Shown here: positions 12,187 through 24,008 of the stretch, piece after piece | Layout: each line of letters begins with the position of its first letter | Position numbering within the stretch: the first letter of the stretch is position 1 | Source: Stercorarius parasiticus | Lineage: Eukaryota > Chordata > Aves > Charadriiformes > Stercorariidae | Length of the DNA stretch: 64,000 nt | Reading direction: 5' to 3' | NCBI GenBank assembly: GCA_013396915.1 | Contig: VWZL01000267.1 | Span: forward strand, 766,497-830,496 | Notes under the pieces: generated by a model | Seen by the model: the letters and a program-made list of their open reading frames with translations, nothing else | What the model was told of the DNA's origin: nothing | Databases searched by the model: none | Made by a program: the position numbers and the translations under genes

Positions 12187-14214
12187 AAGTCAAAAGTCAT
12201 ACATTTTGGATGAGACCTTCACAGTGTGTCATATTTTGCTAGATATATAAATTGAGGAATCAAACAACATCCTTTACAGTTTCATCCTGCTGTTGCTTAT
12301 CTTTGTATCTGTTTTGATAGCAGAAAACTAGTTTCATTAATTTGAAGTACTGCAAAGGAATGAAAACTTGAGATACAATTTCTTAAACAGCTAAAAACTA
12401 TTCATGCACAAATTAATACTGTAAAAAAATAAAAGCTTCTATCTGAAGAACAAAATACTGTGACTGATAAACTAGTAGTGTTAGTTTTGTACTCTTTGAA
12501 GTTCAGCAGGAAACTTAGATTTTCCAAATGTAAAGTCTGTCCTTTTCTTGCATGTTGGATAGAAGAAAAATACATTCAAGACAGAAGTAGTAAGAGTTGT
12601 CTATCCATCCTGGACAACAGCAGCACATTAAGTTAATTTTAGTATTTGTCAAAAGAATGAAATCAGGATGGTACCGTTTTCCAACGCTGATGGTCTGAAA
12701 ACCACTACTGGATCTCCCTGACTGATCACCTGAGACACAAATACATTCTAAAAATACTTTATCAAATATAAGTGGACCTTAAAGAACAGACTGCAACAAC
12801 TTACACCACAGAGTGTAAGAAGTAGCACGCACTCGTGTTGCTGTGGTTTATGCGTTACTGGAAGGATGGAGGTACCACAGTGATGTACATTAAACCACGT
12901 ACATTATAACAAGAACAAAAAGTAGAATATTTTGCAAACTGATATTCAGCAAACTGATCATTTTGTACTGGTGACTTATCTCCGTTGGCTATTGAAAAGT
13001 TATATGCTGGTTTACGTATTTCTTAGGACTCAGTTACAATTGCATAAGGAGTGATACTAGTTGGTACCTCAGAATCTTTCTACTAAGATGGGATCTACGT
13101 TACAAAAGGTTTTGAAAACCTCTTTTTGCCAACGTTGTTTAATACTGTGGCAAGAATAAGAATCAAGAGACTACTGGGCACACCACTCTATCTACAGGTT
13201 GCTGCAACCTATATGCAAGTGCAAGGAGTTCTTTGAAAAAAATCGTATTTTCACAGAAAGACCATTGACAAACGTAAGAGCTTACGGATGCTTAATCCTT
13301 TTCCTATTGTAATAGCCTGTAAAAACGTACCACTGTCAGGAGGGCTGCTGAGAAAGCCTGGAAGAGAGAGACTCTAAACTTCTTCCTAGTCAGTGTTGTC
13401 CTTAGATCGAAATAGACGTTTTCCCGTTTCCATCAGTGAAAGTGACATGCGGTGAAAAGAGAAGTAGACTTAACATTGCCAGGATGCCATTCTATGGCCG
13501 ATCCTGTTCAGATAATGTATTCCAGAAAGAAAGACTAAGATTAGAGAGAGATTTATATTTCTCTCCAGACTGCCCCCCAGGAGTAGGCACAGTACACAAA
13601 AGATGATGAAATTCTATCAATGACAGAAAACTCCATATGCCAACCTTATTCATACAAAAAGGAAATTTTCAAGGAGTCATAACTTTGTTTTCTAACATAT
13701 AAACCGAGATGAATAAGTATAATAATACCCTGGATCTTGCTGAGGTAGATTGTCTAACTTTTCTCATTTGAATTTTATCTATCACCTAAATATTGATCAT
13801 TTTAATATGTGACTTGATTATAATGCTTCCTAATAACTGCATTTCTATATCCTGGATTATGCTGCACAAAGTCTTATCTGTTTGTATGTAGTAATGAAAT
13901 ATTTCACAAGCTATTCTTTAGAACTCTTCAGGCTGGACAGGCTTCTCAAAGCTTATCTCTGATCGAAGGTTTGTCAAAGGGACTTGAGCTATTTTTAGTG
14001 GATTTCTCAGAATTCCTTCCAAAATACTTCCCACCATGTATTAGCTAAGTTACTGGCTGAAATGTCACAGCAGAGCAGAAATGGAAATTTCTTTCACTGA
14101 ACGGCTTGTTAAAGGGCCGGCCTGCAGAGATATTAAACACAATGTGTGAAGCTTTTGTATAAAAACTGGCCATATTGATCACCCGTACTGACGTAGAGCT
14201 GTTTATTTGGGTTC

Positions 14215-14236
14215 ACATAGGTCATGTCACCTATGT
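14215..14236. repeat. Small inverted repeat
   Basis: ACATAGGT and ACCTATGT form 8-bp arms around a 6-base spacer. The core reads AGGTCA TG TCACCT, two hexamers resembling nuclear-receptor half sites in inverted order. A match this short is weak evidence of function. Confidence 0.3.
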
Positions 14237-15648
14237 TCTCTTTTTTATGCTACATCTTTTAATAAGCGTTAGTAGAAACTTATGAACAAGTTGCCCATTA
14301 AACACAGCAGTGCCTTCGCAGCGAGATAAACAATAAGCTTGTTAGTCCAAACAGACTGAGCTAGCTGAGATGAAAGAATATAAAAAGCAAATGGAAAGGG
14401 TATAGTTGGGATTCGCGCTTCCATTAAAAGACTCCAGGAAATTGGTTCTCCCCCAAAATAAATTAGTTGAACTGCATGCTGAGCCGAACCACCGAAGAGG
14501 CCAGTTCACTCACGCTTATCTGAAGAGACGGTTTTGCGAGCCTCTGAATCTCTGGTGAGCAGCCTGACGCAGCACTCATCAAAAACAGGGCTCTCCTTAG
14601 ATGTGAAAGATGGAGGTTTTGCTGAAAGTATCTGATATTCATTTCAGCCTCAAACTGTCAGTAACAGATTGCCACTAGCCAGAAAAAGTTCACTATAAAG
14701 AACTGTATGTTCTTTCTGTCCTTGGTCACAGTTACTGTGCTATCTACAGCAGGCAATTTTCTCCCGTGTTCTTCAGAAGGTCATTAAAAGCTCTTTTACT
14801 TGGCAAGACGACGGGGATCTAAAAGTATTGTGATCTCCAGGCATTTAGCTTTAGTTAAATTTCCTGGTGTCCAAAATAAGATGAAAGTCAACAAGAAAGG
14901 TTAAATTCAAACAGTCTGGTGCTTATAATTTACATCATATGAAACCAGAGCCCAATTTTGTAATTTTGTCAAGAGTTTAAGCTGTCATATTTAATAGAAG
15001 TACCAAGGGTACACAATATATGCTAACCACTCCTAGAATATCCATGCCCTTTTTATATACAATTCTGACTTAAATACATATACCTTCCAGCTTAATTTTC
15101 TGGTAACAGAAAAAGGAAATACCCTGGGAAGCTGAATATTCATACTTCATCTCTAAAAATATGCCCTCATTATGTGCAAGCCATAACACTTCTGAAGTCT
15201 ACCCAATAACCTTGGAAAATTACATATGGGAAATAACCCTTTGGGAATATTTGTAGTAAAGTGGCTCAAGCTGTGCAAGTTTTAGGAGAGGTTTGGTGAG
15301 TTTTCTGGCGGTTAGGCTTGAATTTTTTTTTATTTCTTTTAAACCAAGATTACAATGTATGTCTGATACAAAATAAATTTAACAGCTGTCACTTTTATAT
15401 TCAGTCATTAGGCTTTTTTTTTTTCTCCATAGAATCACAGAATGGTTTGGGTGGGAAGGGACCTTAAAGCCCATCCAGTCCCACCCCTGCCCTGGGCAGG
15501 GACACCTCCCACCAGCCCAGGTTGCTCCAAGCCCCGTCCAACCTGGCCTTGAACCCCTCCAGGGATGGGGCAGCCACAGCTTCTCTGGGCAACCTGGGCC
15601 AGGGGCTCACCCCCCTCACAGCAAACAATGTCTGCCTCACATCTCATC

Positions 15649-16158
15649 TCAATCTCCCCTCCACACACAGCTTGGTGTCATAAGCAAACTGGCTGAGGTG
15701 CACTCAATCCCAACATCCATGTCACTAACAAAGATGTTAAATAGTACCAGTCCCAATACCGACCCCTGAGGAACACCACTCGACACTGGTTTCCAGTTGG
15801 TCATCGAGCCATTCACTGCAACTCTTGGAGTGCGGCCATCCAGACAGTTCCTTATCCACCAAGTGGTCCATCCATCAAATCCATGCCTTTCCAATTTAGA
15901 GACCAGGATGTTGTGCGGGACAGTGTCAAACACTTTGCATAAGTCCAGGTGAATGATGTCTGTTGCTCTCCCCTTATCCACCAATGTTGTAACAGTGTCA
16001 TAGAAATTCTTTATTTCTATGCCACCACCAAATCTTTTAGGCATGATTTGCCCTTAGTGAAGCCATGTTGGTCGTCACCATTCACCTCCTTATTTTCCAT
16101 GTGCCTTAGCAGAGATTCCAGGAGGATCTGCTCTGTGATCTTGCCGGCACAGAGGTGA
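15649..16158 (-). pseudogene. CR1 ORF2 reverse transcriptase fragment
   Basis: On the minus strand this encodes the palm of a non-LTR reverse transcriptase: a [20 protein letters not shown] segment (motif A, catalytic Asp present) and [18 protein letters not shown] (motif B region). The catalytic FADD box is damaged: codons at 15677-15688 read FAYD, so one of the two aspartates is gone. A one-base loss just upstream shifts the frame. Translation then runs into the deletion junction near 15660. The upstream part (to 16158) holds the fingers segment [19 protein letters not shown] dead remnant. Confidence 0.92.
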
Positions 16159-16178
16159 GACTCACCAGCCTGTATTTT

Positions 16179-16179
16179 N
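16179..16179. other. Single ambiguous base in CR1
   Basis: One N within the long CR1 copy. On one side is the start of the RT domain. On the other is the endonuclease-RT linker, ending in a [15 protein letters not shown] segment. The coding region normally between them is absent, so the N coincides with a break in colinearity. Confidence 0.7.
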
Positions 16180-16326
16180 TCCTGTTTCCTTCCAGACAGG
16201 GCCCACATTTTCCCTAGTCTTCCTTTTGTCACTGACATAGCTGTAGAAGCTTTTCTTGTTGCCCTTGATGCCCCTGTCCAGATTTAACTCTCTGGCTTTA
16301 GCTTACCTAACCTGGTCCCTGGCCGC

Positions 16327-16893
16327 TCAGACGATCTCTCTGTATTCCTCCCAAGCTACCTGTCCTTGCTTCCGCCCTCTGTAGGCTTCCTTCTTCTGTT
16401 TGAGTTTCTCCAGGAGCTCTTCATTCATCCTTGCTGGCCTCCTGCTGTTTTTGCCTGGCTTCCTCTTTGTTGTGATGCATTGCTCCCGAGCTTGGAGGAG
16501 GTGATCCTTGAATATTAGGCAGCCTTCTTGGGTCCCTCTTCCTTCCAGGGCTTTATCCCATGGTACTCTGCCAAGCAGATCCCTGAAGAGGCCAAAGTCT
16601 GCTCTCCCGAAGTCCAGAGCAGTGAGCTTGCTGTGTGCCCTCGTCACTGCCCTAAGGATCTTGAACTTCACCATTTCATAGTCACTGCAGCCAAGGCTGT
16701 CCTTGAGCTTTGCATTCCCCACCAGCCCCTCCTCATTGACAAGAACAAGGTCCAGCATGGCACCTCTCCTCATTGGCTCCTCTATCACTTGGGGAAGGAA
16801 GTTATCATCGATGCATTCCAGAAACCTCCTGGATTGCTTATGCCCTGCCGTGTGGTCCCTCCAACAGGTGTCAGGGTGGTGGAAGTCCACCAT
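16327..16893 (-). pseudogene. CR1 ORF2 endonuclease C-terminal fragment
   Basis: A 188-codon open frame on the minus strand covers the C-terminal half of the CR1 APE-like endonuclease and the linker after it. Family motifs are visible but mutated. The GDFN-type box reads VDFHHPD near the start. The SDH box reads CSDYEM, with His changed to Tyr (codons at 16678-16686). That His is catalytic in APE-family nucleases, so this domain should be inactive. The basic linker ([16 protein letters not shown]) follows. The 5' extension to about 17103 in another frame holds the preceding endonuclease segment (EELTESLWVRIKGRARA). Confidence 0.9.
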
Positions 16894-17380
16894 GAGGACC
16901 AGGGCTTGTGAACATGAGGCTGCTCCAATCTGTCTATAGAGGGCCTTATCCTCTTTGTCTTCCCGGTGAGGTGGCAGATGCTCACTATAACATCATCTGC
17001 CCTTGCCCTCCCTTTAATCCTGACCCATAAGCTCTCAGTCAGCTCCTCATCCATCCCCAGACAGAGCTCCATGCACTCCAGATGGTCATTGACACAGGGT
17101 GACATTTTTAAAATATTTCAGATGACCCCTTGATAAATCAATACATATATCCCCCACTTACACAGAAATGGCTCACGCTCAGCTTCCTTGTGAGTGCACA
17201 CGATTTGAGAGCAACAGCAGCCTCCTCAAGTTCCACACTTACAGCATTACTACCTCTAATAGTGCTGCCATAAAAAATACCATAGGGAAGGGATCCTGAA
17301 GAAGACAACATCCTTCAGCAACAAGGACTAGATGGACACCAGAAGGAAGGATTTTCAGTTTTCCAGTCATCTTCTACTAC

Positions 17381-17399
17381 TTTTTTTTTTTTTTTTTTT
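17381..17399. repeat. Poly-T run (19)
   Basis: Uninterrupted T homopolymer in unique DNA a few hundred bases right of the long CR1. It is not part of the element's own tail. Confidence 0.9.
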
Positions 17400-18423
17400 A
17401 AATGCTTGGCTATGAATGCTCTTCTGAAAGGAGGGTCTTTAGAAGATAAGCCATTTGCATAGCTTATGCCTGGTATGAAAAGTGTGAAGTAGTGAGGGAG
17501 AAGATAAAAAAAACCAACATTAGAAGTAAAAAGGTCATCAGATGTAACATATATAGCAGGTAACTATTACAAACGCATCCTCTAAGTTGGACTCTTGGGT
17601 TGCTGTTAGTCTTTAATCTTCAGGTAATAAATGTCAGAAACTTGCCTGACTGGAGTTTTTAGGGTATTCCTGGTCTATGATTGTGTTGAGTAGTTGCAGG
17701 CCAAGGTTTATTATCTATCTTATAGGCCCTCACAAAACAGAAAAGCTAGTAACCTCCTAAAGCTCATCAGATAAAAGGAATACAGTCTAAAGCACTGCCT
17801 TTCATGAAGCTTGAGAGCACCAAAACCTCACTTTCTGTGATGAAGCTGTGCTTGGGCAGGGAACGAGGACTGACCTACCTCTGCCATGGAAAGATGGACA
17901 AGTGGAAAGACCCGGCCATCCAATGTGGACATGAAATTACTACTGGCAGAAAAAAAGGAAGACGCTTGCAGTTTTTGATCAATTTATAATTCCTCTGGCA
18001 ACATCAGTTGAAGACAGAGTCCTATTAAATATCACAGTCACGGAACAGAATGCTGTCATATTTCTGCCAGAATTCTCACAATGCTGACGTAAAAGCAGCA
18101 TTGTCATTTAAATTTTTCAGAACCAACTATTTTAAGGAATTCAGTCTTCAGTTTTATTTAGGTTTAGAGCTGAATTTTTAAATAGCGCATAGTATAAAAC
18201 ATGCCTGGAAACACCGCCTTTTCTCAGTCTATTACAGTATAAGTTAAGAAACAAAGGAAGAGTTAAGAAACAGGAAAACTCCCAAATGCAGTCAAGTTGC
18301 AGCTAACTGTAGCTGGATTTCTGAGTTACGTACTACCAGGTCCCACTTTCCCAAGCAAGTATATCAAGTTGAAAAACACTGTTCCGAGATGAAATACACT
18401 CAGCTCTGACCAAAGCAGGTGGA

Positions 18424-18448
18424 AAAAAAAAACAAAAAACAAAAAAAG
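18424..18448. repeat. A-rich low-complexity tract
   Basis: A-runs separated by single C residues, in AT-rich unique DNA. Confidence 0.8.
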
Positions 18449-21274
18449 AGGTAATAGTGTGCAATGGGAAGTAAAAGGAAACCTGATTAACTAATGGTGC
18501 ATCATCCTTACCCAGTTCCCCCTCTGCCTCTCTTCACTCTTCCCATGGCACATGGCTCTGCCTAAGGCCCTTGCCGAGCCAAAGCAGCCTCATCCTTCCA
18601 AGTATTGACAAAATAAATCCACCACAGCAGCTCCCCCGTGTCCTTCCCGTATTCTGTCCCACCAAAATGACCACAGTGAGCCACACAATCATCACATTCA
18701 GCCTGCATTGCCATAGCTCACTTCATCTGGGGACAGACTGTGGGAATAGTGGGCAGAATCCTCCGTCCGCAGCTCACCCGCCACTTGCCGAGCCAAGCGA
18801 CCCCAGGCGTCTTCTCCCCAGGGCCAGTCCTGCCACGGAGCCCCAGTGCTTCTCACATCTCCATTCAGAGCCTTAATTCTCCAGCTGATCCGCAGATCAG
18901 GTTCTCGCCTACTCTGTGACAGTCATTCCAATGAAGCCTTTAGCTCCAAGATCCATGACACAATGTGATTTTAGTTAGAAATTTAAGATTAGGCATAATA
19001 ATATAAAGCAACAACAATAAAGTGGTCTTTTCCCTTAAGGCAATGTGAAGCATTATGATCCTTCCTAAGGAAATTAAGCTAAATCATATCATAGGAGAAA
19101 CAATTTTGGCAAAAGCATAGAGCTATAAAAATGAAAGGGTTTGTGTAAACTGTCAAGTATGCATTAGCACAGGAAGGCGGTAACAGAATCCCAAAATGCC
19201 CAGAAAACAATTTAAATGTTATGTTTTTGAGGAATATTTAAGAGGAAGAGAACAAACAAAACCCAAACTGTTTTGGAGAAGAAATATTATGACTATGTTG
19301 TTGCTTTAGTGCAGATGAAAACAAAAGGCTTTGACATAGTATTTTTGAAAGACCGTAACCATAAAAAATTTCTTTGTTTAAAGAAGTAACTTCAAGCATT
19401 TTCCACAGACAAGCAAGGTGTCAATGAACCAAAAATATGAGGAAACTGAAAAACACTTCCTTCTTCAAGTCTGGCTTCACAATGCTTAATAGCAAAGACT
19501 ATCAGCTGTTTCTTAGGAAGAGTAAAGTGAGTTCGGGGAAAAAGATAAAATAATTTTCTCAGATACGATTGTGAAAAAAGTGGAGTCATTCTCGCCTATT
19601 TCCTTTTGTCTCTACTTCAGCTATATACATGAGAACTAAGAGAATACATAACAGAATTGCTAGTGTGTGCAATGAATGTTTAAATATCCAATTCCCACTA
19701 GAATAATGAGGAAAACAGTAGATCTCAAACCCCAATCCTTGAGGTATAATGATCACTGAGGCCACAATGAATGGTTTGTAGGTGGTCCTTCAACTGGCAT
19801 TAAACAGTTTCACACAAAAACTTCAAATTCAAGAGTGTTGAATATGTAAATTTATGGCAATTTGAGGGCCTAATAGTTTCAAGAAGAATTCCATCTACAA
19901 GGAGTCATCTGAAAGAAGCCCCATAATTTTTCTAGAAGGAAAGAATGAATCCTTCTCTGCATTTCTAGATGACTGATGGGTGTCCTTCTAAAAAGACCAG
20001 CACTACAGACAGGCCACTATCTGAATCCTCATGATATTCTCCATAGCCTCACCCTTCAAACAAGACCTCAGTGTTTGTCAGGCTTTAATTGGTTGCATTT
20101 CACACCATTCCCTTGGGACACATGAGGAATTATGAAGTGTATTAGCACTTTATAATAAAACAAGGATGATCAAAACCAGAAATATAATCAATACAAGCAT
20201 CTCATCAACCCATACATGAGTTTTGTTTCAAAAGACAACAAAGTGAATTGAAGCATTATTTCAGGCAAACAATCTACACAGGGAAAGATATCCAGAAGGC
20301 AGGATCAGCAATAAGCCAAGCAAGAGGCCCTGAGGGGACACCGAGTTGAACAGACGAGAGAATTACGGAGTGTTTGGGGAGTTTAAGGTTAGAGGAACTA
20401 TTCAGCAGGAAGGGGAGAAAGCGTAGGGAACAACTAGGGCTGTTGTTCATATGGAGAAAGAGATAAGTTCAATTAAGTCTAATAATTAATGAGCAGAACC
20501 TTCATAATTTTTATTAAATTATGCAAACTTACACTCCTGAAGTAAACTAATGGCCTATTTCAGGTTACTATGTATTTCCATTTGAACTGAAATTAGTAAG
20601 AAGCACGAGTACCTTAAAAAGAAAAAAAAAGTCTATTTTTATTTCATTATCTGAAAGTGTGCGCAGCTCTAAGAAAATGAGCTTTCAATCCCATCTTCAA
20701 TTTTTGATAACTACTTATTATGTATTTCATGATGACAATGCCTCTATACCTTAGCATCTCTACTACGCTGAAGTGCCCTCAAATACCCACGGCAAGATAC
20801 AGTTAAACTAGTTTATAAGTTGTTCATTTGCTAGCACATACAATTAGATGAACTACATTCACTAAAACTCATCAAGTTACAATTTTTATATGGGTTTCCA
20901 GATCTTGTTGTTTCAAAACTCAGACTAACTTCGATTTTAGGTTTCAATTTCCATATCAAGAAATACAGATTAATAGGAAAGAGCTACCACCATTGAGGGT
21001 AACCCTCCTTCTTCCCATTTCAGAAGCAAATGTGATACAGGCTTACACTGTTTTTGAAATCTCGGAGTCAGTTTATCTTTTGTTTGATGGAGGATGCTCA
21101 ACGGGGGAGAAATTCCTTCACTTAGCATCTCAGATTCTTGGAAACCGAGGACCTTACCTCTGATATTACTTATATCAATGCAAGTCACAAACACAACATC
21201 TTGAGATAATAAAACCATACTAAGGAAAAGCACAATTAGCTTCTGAACTATACAAGCATTGACTGCATTCTCTC

Positions 21275-21292
21275 TTTTTTTTTTTTTTTTTT
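21275..21292. repeat. Poly-T run (18)
   Basis: Uninterrupted T homopolymer preceded by TCTC and followed by CTTATTTACCACAG. It loosely resembles a polypyrimidine tract with an AG, but no exon is evident beyond it. Confidence 0.9.
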
Positions 21293-22485
21293 CTTATTTA
21301 CCACAGTGCCACAGTGAGATGAGCCAACTCCATTTGGTGGGCCTGAATGGGCCAAGAGAATCTAAACGATTTGCTCTATAGAAGTACCCCAAGGAATACA
21401 CAACGAAGGCAGAGCAGAGATGATCCTACTCAGAGGATGACTTACAGAACAATACAAATAGTTCTGCTGCTGCTGATTGGAAGAGTTCAGGGACACAAAA
21501 AAGCATCTTATCAAACCCCGGTCACAAATACTTTGTCTACACAAACAGGAACAAAAAAAAAACTAATAAAAAAAAAATCAAATGTACCGTGTTCCTTAAC
21601 TACAGTTATTTCTGAATAGCTATAAAATTGTTCTGTTTTAAAAAAAATAACCACAACACAAACAAAAAAAACCCCGCAGATAGTTCCTTACTTAGCTTTA
21701 ATAAGTGAACAAAATATTTGTTATGTAGAGGCCCCACTTGCTAATTAAAACCATAATTAAATGTTTTGCAAAGTCTATAAAATTGCTGCTACTTTCTCAG
21801 AGCTATTTATAATGTATGTCCATGGAAATGAAGAAAAGCCACACATTTTCGTGGTATAGGGGACACTAACTGAATATTTAAAACCAAAACCCAAGTAATG
21901 AAGCAGCATGGCTCATTTTACTGTAACTCCACACACCGTAGGAATGAATGTTTTAGTGGATTTTATTATAACAGAAATTTATTCTAATAACCTACGTGTT
22001 TCTTTTCGAAGAAAATGCCTCCCATCCCACTATAAGTAACAAATAACTTACTATGAATCAATGGAATAACAATCTCTTCAGTTCATTCTATTTGTAACTT
22101 CACTTATTTTAAAAGTGCCGAAGAAAGAATTTAAATTTATCATTGCTCACTAAACCTACAAAAGGCTGTGTTAATTGGATGTCACCCTTTCTAAATCACT
22201 TACGTGTTTGCTGACAATAAAGCGATTTAAGAGCAACTGATTCTAAAGACACTATTTACTGACTTCCTGAAGTTCATAGTCTGAAGCTGGAACAAGGGTG
22301 TTAAGGACCATCCCTTAGAAAGGAAGAGGATGAGAGAAACACCATCATTCTAGGTTAAGAACTGGAAAAAACCTTAAAGTGTAAGACATACATTAATACC
22401 TTTAGTATTTTTGAAGCCATAATCCATTGTCAACACAAATAAGGATCATACATTATTTTGGTAAATCTCACTGTTACCACAAAGG

Positions 22486-22519
22486 AAAAAAAAAAAGAAG
22501 AAGAAGAAAAAAAAAAAAA
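22486..22519. repeat. A/AAG low-complexity tract
   Basis: An A-run, then four AAG-like units, then another A-run. Open frames across it give artificial lysine/glutamate or phenylalanine/serine strings. Confidence 0.9.
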
Positions 22520-23880
22520 GTCGCACTGGAAGCTAATGAGGGATTTGACAAACACCACACCATTTTGCGTCTGTGAAGTATGTGCCAGCTCACGCCTACC
22601 CAAAGCATCACCGCTCAACCCAACCACTCAAATGGGAAGTGGAAGACTTGTATTTTGCAAACCAGACTGAGAGCATGGGAGTGGCTGAAAAACTGTTTAT
22701 CATATACCAGAATAATTAGTGATTAAAAGAAGACGCATATACATATACACACAACAAAAAGTAAAGTTCGTTTAATAATTAGTACACTACTTCAGAGTGA
22801 TGGATAATGGGAAATATTACCAAGAACGTACATAACGATCAGTTTAGAATTATTTTGAGAACTGGACAAGATAGTGCAGCATTAGGTGTGAAAAATACTG
22901 TTTAGAGCATGTTTAAAAACTGAAGGAGAAATAACATTAGGCAGATGGAGATGTCTGTCCTGCCGTTAAAGAAGCAAGATGCACATTTTCTTGAAGTTGT
23001 CTTAGAACCCAGAAACTGTCCCCAGAACAAAGCTAACTGCCAAATATCGCCCCCACAAGAGTGACTCATGGTCTAAAGCCACACCAGCTTCCCTGTAGCT
23101 CAGCACCTTGTCAGGGATAAAACCCGCAGTTCCCGGGAATTTGCCTGCACAGACCCGGCACACCACAGACTTCAGCTGCTCTTCTCCTGAGCATCACCAG
23201 TGCTGCGCTGAATTCTTTGGATGACGTGATTAAGATGGAATAGTTCAATCGCTGTTTTCTTTCACATCCCCCAGATTTAATCTGTGACAGTATATCTACT
23301 ATGTCTGAAATAAAGAGTAACACGGCCAGTAATCCTTCGGCTACCTGGATTTCTGTAAGAGAAATATAAGCTTTCTTTCCTTCCCACTCACTCCCTCCAC
23401 CAAGTATCACCTTTTTTGTTGCTTTGTAGCATAAAGCACAAATTATTAATAAATTTATAATTGCTCCATTTCCTGTCTGATCACTAAAAGAAAGGGCAAA
23501 CACCAGAATAAGTGTAAATAAGCACTTTGTAACTCAGCCTGGGTTACACAGATGAAAACAGACAGCTTTTGCTGCCCCCAGACCATAGTTCTTTTTCCTA
23601 TTTCTGCATATTCCTTTAAGGACTTGTTCTTCACACTCAGAAAAATACTAAACGCATGGACGCAATTATGAAAATAGACCAGGAAATAATACCACGATTC
23701 AAGTGACCCTAAATGAAAGCAGTGTATTCCTAGCGAACGAGTACCTTTTAGAAAATGTTCTTTAAGATACTTGTCTCAGAACATTTGGTATGAAAAGCAA
23801 CATTTTTGTTTTCCTTCTGCAATTATACAACTATTTTGTAATTAACATATTATGTCAAATTATTGATGTGATATCATCAT

Positions 23881-24008
23881 CACAGAATCATCACAGACTT
23901 GCCTAGGTTGGAAGGGACCTTTCAGATCATTGAGTCCAACCATAAACCTAACTCCGATAAACCTACCGCTAATCCCTGTCTCTAAGCACTATGTCTACCC
24001 ATCTACAA
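23881..24008 (-). mobile_element. CR1 3' fragment
   Basis: Antisense CR1 3' end: CACAGAATCATCACAG, CTAGGTTGGAAGGGACCTTT, CAGATCATTGAGTCCAACCA, then CTGTCTCTAAGCACTATGTC. Only about 130 bp survive. The order and wording of the blocks match the copy at 2113-2365 (CTAATC, ATCTCTAAGCAC), so both likely come from the same older subfamily. Confidence 0.92.

Larger units (their letters stand above)
11086..15427. other. Unique non-coding DNA
   Basis: About 4.3 kb with no gene and no recognised transposon. It holds a 67-bp imperfect tandem duplication (12053-12186) and a small inverted repeat (14215-14236). From about 12.2 to 15.4 kb it is strongly AT-rich with no open frame over 60 codons. Confidence 0.5.
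15428..17103 (-). mobile_element. Long CR1 copy, internally deleted
   Basis: The left end is the CR1 3' tail and UTR (CATAGAATCACAGAATGG, GGGAAGGGACCTTAAAG), followed by the antisense ORF2 C-terminus to about 15657. The sequence then jumps into the reverse transcriptase active-site region (about 15662-16170). After the N at 16179 it reaches the linker and the C-terminal half of the APE-type endonuclease (to about 17103). Compared with the copy at 31672-33124, about 0.6 kb between the RT palm and the C-terminus is missing. A few hundred bases between linker and RT are also missing at the N. It is the most 5'-extended copy here, but both enzyme domains are broken. Confidence 0.95.
17104..23880. 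other. Unique AT-rich non-coding DNA
   Basis: About 6.8 kb without a recognised gene or transposon. It contains T and A homopolymers and many short stop-bounded frames. The longest frame (23111-23503, minus, 130 codons) opens at GTG and matches nothing I recognise. It has a hydrophobic stretch (GLLAVLLFISDIVDIL), but chance is the likelier explanation. A slightly GC-richer patch lies near 18490-18920. Confidence 0.5.

Noticed and set aside
16528..16911. 127-codon plus-strand frame
   Set aside because: Antisense shadow of the CR1 endonuclease fragment on the minus strand.
22458..22670. Frame with a lysine/glutamate-rich stretch resembling a coiled coil
   Set aside because: The stretch is the translation of the A/AAG low-complexity tract at 22486-22519.
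23111..23503. 130-codon minus-strand frame with a hydrophobic segment
   Set aside because: It opens at GTG, has no family match that I can recognise, and lies in ordinary AT-rich DNA without exon signals.
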